A DNA stretch of 64,000 nucleotides from Dysidea avara (lineage: Eukaryota; Porifera; Demospongiae; Dictyoceratida; Dysideidae): assembly GCF_963678975.1 (NCBI RefSeq), contig NC_089275.1, positions 24,489,977 to 24,553,976 of the forward strand, read 5' to 3'. Each line of letters opens with the position of its first letter. Positions within the stretch are counted from its first letter, which is position 1. The notes beneath the pieces were generated by a model. The model did no database searches. It was not told the DNA's origin and saw only the letters and a list, made by a program, of their open reading frames with translations. Both the position numbers and the translations under genes were made by a program. This document shows, piece after piece, positions 59,910-64,000 of the stretch.

Positions 59910-62516
59910 CTTGCATGTTGTTAACTTCTGGCGTTTTCCAAGTACACAATCAATGTCTTTGCCAGACTTGCTAGAAAGATCTTTGCTGCCTATAGTTTTC
60001 TTATACCTGTGCACATGTAAAAGAGCAACTACAATTATTAGTATACTGTAAATACTTACGAGTGTCTCTTTAATGAGTGAGGCACTATACCCTTAATATG
60101 ACACGATGTCTCCAAAGAATCTGATGTGGATGATGCTGCAGCAGAATTCAAATTTGCCAACAAATCATTAAATTCCTCTTGCCCTGCAATCCAGTCATCA
60201 TCTCTACCCCTTTTAACACCTAACCCTATAATAAAAAAATATGTATACATGTATTGTAGACATGTATCATCTCAGATAAAAGGAGCCACCCTGGCTACAT
60301 TTGTGATGTAGCACAGTGACAACTTGCCCGGGCTACATCTAAATGTAGCCCAGGCTACAACTATAAACGTTAGGGCCAAAATTGATTGTGGGGATACTAT
60401 TATTGGCTTGGATGATTGATCACCCGGCACAGGCTAGATCATAAGTGCTACATACAGTATTAGCTGTAACACAGGACATTCGGGCTTTTGTGATATGTAT
60501 GCCCTCGTTGTAACTAGAGTAAATGCATGTACGTATCAGTTCACATGTATAGTATGATTCAGCCTTGATCCATTCACTTTTAGGATGAGCAGGGGGTCAG
60601 ATTACACATGGTGCCTCGGCAGATTGATTAGGTGTAATCAAGCCCAAAAGTTCCTTCAGTGCAACTAGTGCTGAGTAGTTTTGATATTTCATAGACAATA
60701 CAATATTGTTTCAGTATAAGTATGCCACTTCTAGACCTCTACTACTAGATCCAGATACAAAAGTACAGTTTCTAAACATATTTACTCAAGACAAAATTGT
60801 GTTGACAAGCTCATTGCAATATATTATTGTACACCAGCTAGTCTATATCCTTTTGTACTGTATGTACACTTAGATGCAGTATGAGTCAATGCATGGGTTC
60901 ACCAGCCACAATTACTGTGTGTTATAAATAAGGCAGTGGATACTGAACCGAAAGTCAGTTCAATACGCTGTACTGGCTATTGAACCGACAGTAAAAGTTA
61001 GACAAAATGGGTCACTAAATAATAATAAAAAACCCACAAAACTCAGCCGGGGCTCGAACTCTAGACTAAGGCAAGTGTGCCAACCACTGTGCTACTGCTG
61101 CTAGCTACCTACTATTCTATCTTATAAATGTTACTGAAGTAGTAGTATCTCAGTATAAGCTTATAGTAAAAAAACCATAACTATTAAAAGGTGAAGAAGA
61201 AACCAAAGCTGAATCCGACCCTAACCCAACCCTATCGCTAATACTATTTTTCGCAGGCCCCTAAAGTCGAATGCTTGGGGCAACTACTAGACGTGTCTCC
61301 TGAAGTCGAATGCTCGGGGCAACACACTACTAGATGCGAAAATATAAACTTTTCGGTTCAAAGTGTTATTCTAAAGTGTACAATGTACTGTGACTACTTA
61401 CCAGATGTGTCATGTTTTGATTTAACTTTGACATGTTCTAAAGCTCCATCTTCCATAACTCCCAGTCCCTTTCCTTCGCTCCAGCCCATCTTCTGCAACA
61501 TCTTGTAACCAAATTTACTTTTATCTACCAAAAAAAACTTGTATGTCAGTGATTTGCAAGTAGTTCAGAATGCAAATAATATTATACATAACTAGTCTGT
61601 CACTTAACAGATTACACCTAAACATGAATGGTGACAGTTTTAATGCATACTAATGTGGGCAGTCATGGTACTGTAGGGTTTTCACTCAAAACACAAAGGT
61701 ACCTTTTTGTGATTTCACACAGACTGACCTTTAAAACAAGTGCGAACTGCTCCAATATAAACTTAGTTTCAACTAATGGATGTGCTCATGCATGCTGTGA
61801 TGCCATAAGATGCAAGTAGTAAAACGTATAACACTCATTGTCTTACTGTACATCACCCTATACATGTACAATGACCTTTGAATGTATTGTGGGATTTTTG
61901 TCACATGCCACTTTTTGGATATTCACACATGCTGACACAGAACACTTAAAGGAGTTCAACAATAAAATAGCATTTGTTTGGTTGTGTTGTCAAGGCGATT
62001 CATGTGTGAACATCATTGGCATGCATTACTTGGCTACCACCCAATCTGAGTGCTAGGTATCTATATTTTTTCACCAGACCCTTACGTTTTGCAAAGGGGC
62101 GGCCAGACTAATTTTTTGTTGGCTCTGGTTTTTCACATAGCATGTCCTATAAAATGCTTTGTTTGTATCGAAGCACAATCTTCTGACATAACCAGCAGTT
62201 ACGTAATTGAATTCCTTTTTTGAAATGATATCTGTATTTCACCAGATCCTTTCTTTTTGCGAAGGGGCGGGGGGCGCCAGACTACAAAGAGGCACCTTTA
62301 TTTTGAGTGGAAACCGTAGTCTGCAGTGACACCTTCACAAGTAACAATCAGGGCACATGTGGATGGTATTATTAATAATATGGGTACTTCAATCTGAAAC
62401 TACAAGGATGTCTCGCAGGAGAAATATCGAGAGACTTTAATAACAACACCTTTGGTCCACTGAGTATTCTGAGGGTCTTCGCTCCATTTAACTTTCTGCT
62501 TACGCTCAGCAAGCAT
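59910..62516 (-). CDS. PINX1: PIN2/TERF1-interacting telomerase inhibitor (G-patch), 3' part not found
   Basis: Nucleolar G-patch protein; in other animals it acts in telomerase inhibition and rRNA/snoRNA maturation. Exons in transcript order: 62516-62450, 61524-61402, 60225-60060, 60006-59910; 151 codons, all phases consistent. Exon 1: MLAERKQKVKWSEDPQNTQW. Exon 2 is the G-patch: FGYKMLQKMGWSEGKGLGVM, then LEHVKVK. Exon 3: LGVKRGRDDDWIAGQEEFND. Exon 4: DLSSKSGKDIDCVLGKRQK, the conserved central block. The last donor used is AAG|GTGATA. Exons for the Lys-rich C-terminus were not recognised; the 1.4-kb TGCA-rich element lies just downstream and may sit in the next intron. Divergent from the gene at 62715. 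Confidence 0.92.
60285..60362. repeat. GGCTACATTTG palindrome
   Basis: CTGGCTACATTTGTGATGTA and GGGCTACATCTAAATGTAGC then CCAGGCTAC form a self-complementary cluster related to 43475-43545. It lies in a PINX1 intron. Confidence 0.5.
61000..61105 (-). mobile_element. tRNA-derived SINE with A and B boxes
   Basis: Minus strand: TAGCACAGTGG (A box, at about 61087) and AGTTCGAGCCC (B box, at about 61047) are spaced as in a tRNA gene, followed by a T/A-rich tail near 61010. The region between the boxes, TTGGCACACTTGCCTTAGTC, fits an anticodon-arm remnant, but I could not fold a full cloverleaf, so I call it a SINE head rather than a tRNA gene. It lies in PINX1 intron 2, on the gene's strand. Confidence 0.6.
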
Positions 62517-62714
62517 CTTCCCTTCGCTCTCGCCTTCTATTAATTCGCTCTCCAATTTTATACTCAGATACTCAAGCACGTGAAATAATCCAATTAATGA
62601 TCACTTCAGCAAATTAGGTGCGCCGTCAGACTAGGGTGGTGCCAGTAATGTAGCCATCACGTGATTCATTAGGTTGTATGTTTCTAACACGACGGTTTCC
62701 TCGCCAGAAGTACG
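62517..62714. promoter_or_regulatory. probable bidirectional promoter, PINX1 / 62715 gene
   Basis: 198 bp separate the two divergent start codons. It contains CTTCGCTCTCGCC and GTGCGCCGTCAGAC and no TATA motif at a useful spacing. Confidence 0.5.
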
Positions 62715-63478
62715 ATGGCTAATTTGAAGGGGCCCGCTGCTCAGATAGGGTTAACAGAAGATGTTGAATCTGATGGAGAAAGAGAATGGACATTTGGTAT
62801 CTTAAAGCTAACGTTTAAGAACCAAGAGTTCGAAACGCTCTACCGGCTCTTCTTCGAGAAAGTCAACCGTAGCCTGCTGGTGATAGTTTGTTGTTTAATG
62901 GTATTTTATGGAGCAGTTTATTTCTTAGATTTCTTCGTTCAAGAAAAAGTAAGAGTAAATTTTGTGCACACTATCCGGTATACGTACTACTTGCATCTAA
63001 ACACACTGAATGTTTTCAGGTGCGCATGAGGAGTAATTGGTGTTGATTGTCTTGTTATTTCTGCCTAGTTAGCACAGTTTGATTTGTGCTTTTGTGTATT
63101 GATCAGATAATGTGGCTGAATGTGTAAAAAGCATAGCTTGTTTTGCATAGTAACAATTTCCTGGAGTGTGATCAGTGAATACCATAATAGTTTGCAGGTA
63201 GTGATTGTTATGTGAAGTGACATTTCTCCCTCTGATCACCTCATTGCAAAGTTGGTAGTGATGGTTTATGTGTTGCCATACATTGTTGCTACAGCTACAC
63301 AGGTGTATTTGTATACTGTAATCTTATATATACATTGTGTAATCCTGTAATGTTATTGTGTGTAGTATACAATTTCTACATCAAATTCAGTTTTCTCTTC
63401 TTATTGCTACAGTTTGATGGCATACCATTTGATAATGCTACTCGTACATGTAGAGGAGGATTTGACTTTCATTATGGA
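62715..63478 (+). CDS. unidentified membrane protein, 5' exons only
   Basis: Exon 1 62715-62948 (donor AAA|GTAAGA) and probable exon 2 63413-63478 (acceptor GCTACAG, donor GGA|GTAAGA) are in phase 0; the gene runs off the window. Exon 1: start MANLKGPAAQ, acidic stretch EDVESDGERE, then QEFETLYRLFFEKVNRS followed by one hydrophobic helix (LLVIVCCLMVFYGAVYFLDF). The amphipathic LYRxFF...NRSLL plus helix resembles the N-terminus of membrane adenylyl cyclases, but this is weak. Exon 2 (FDGIPFDNATRTCRGGFDFH) looks extracellular with one N-glycosylation site. I make no functional call. Confidence 0.5.
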
Positions 63479-64000
63479 GTAAGAGATTGTGTTGAGTTGT
63501 AGCAGATGTTGTGAAGCCATTTGCTATAGCAATCATTCATGTAATTCCATTCATGAAATATTGTAAGCCCTTGGTATCTTTTGTGGGTGCATATTTGTAA
63601 TTCATATGGTGATCTATTTATAGTTTTTCAGGAAAATAGGTTGGTGAATCCTTATCATTATAGTATATGTATTGCAGGAAGAAATTAATAGCTTTTTACC
63701 ATACAGATCAATTGTTCTGGGTGAGATCACTGTGATCCAGATCACTTTGGTGTGATCCAGATCGATTGTTGAGTCATGCTTATACTTACAGTAAAAGACG
63801 TGTTTGCTCCTATAAACTAAAAATAACCACACTTCATCGAATCAGGGATATGTGTCTTAAATTTTGGCAACAACCTCTTACTTGTTAGTTTTCAAGCCCT
63901 TGTGTTGGTCTCAAGTATCTTTTATTATATTTATAATATACAATAGTTGCCATTTTAGCTTTACTAGTACAAGCTATAATACAGCTACATTGCTGTTGTG
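63479..64000. other. intron / 3' edge, nothing recognised
   Basis: AT-rich sequence after the exon 2 donor of the 62715 gene. It includes a short direct repeat GTGATCCAGATC (63731-63760). No further exon recognised before the window ends. Confidence 0.5.

Overview
The window is animal nuclear DNA. It is AT-rich, has many short phase-consistent GT-AG introns, and is densely seeded with short inverted-repeat (MITE-like) elements. Four genes belong to conserved metazoan/eukaryotic families that I recognise by motif and exon phase: PEX13, TMEM30A/CDC50, EFCAB2/DRC8 and PINX1. The others are an hnRNP U-like gene, a PEBP-family gene, an intron-poor F-box/leucine-rich-repeat gene and a very unusual receptor-like fusion gene. 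Gene spacing, repeat style and the multidomain fusion suggest an early-branching metazoan, most likely a demosponge. The species is an inference; I did no search.

Layout. 1-7.2 kb: no convincing gene; several MITEs (one hAT-like with an 8-bp target-site duplication), a tandem duplication and one orphan ORF. 7.2-16.1 kb (-): hnRNP U-like gene (SAP, acidic region, SPRY, P-loop kinase-like domain), 16 exons found, 3' end not found. 16.4-21.3 kb (+): EFCAB2/DRC8, head-to-head with the hnRNP U-like gene. 21.7 kb: long near-perfect hairpin with a 10-bp direct repeat. 21.9-27.0 kb (+): a two-exon gene joining a protein kinase domain, an LRAT-like domain whose catalytic Cys is Ser, a glycine-zipper membrane segment and an NHL propeller. 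27.3-37.7 kb (-): PEX13 in 11 exons. 37.8-43.7 kb (+): TMEM30A/CDC50 in 7 exons, head-to-head with PEX13, with a possible alternative terminal exon. 44.5-50.4 kb (-): PEBP-family gene with an N-terminal membrane anchor; its first intron holds a small STPR-repeat gene inside a short inverted repeat. 50.4-52.8 kb (+): F-box/LRR gene, head-to-head with the PEBP gene, whose 5' coding region is interrupted by an exactly 400-bp Harbinger-like MITE that seems to be removed as an intron. 53-59.9 kb: repeats, a wrecked DIRS-type retrotransposon (partly inverted, partly deleted, with another element nested in it) and a 1.4-kb TGCA-rich element bounded by ATGT microsatellites. 59.9-62.5 kb (-): PINX1 5' exons. 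62.7 kb to the end (+): first exons of an unidentified membrane protein, head-to-head with PINX1.

Functionally these are unrelated housekeeping genes: RNA binding, cilium, peroxisome import, lipid flippase subunit, telomere/nucleolus. The most novel items are the kinase-LRAT-glycine zipper-NHL fusion, the MITE-derived intron in the F-box gene, and the repeated head-to-head gene arrangement with intergenic gaps of about 40-230 bp.
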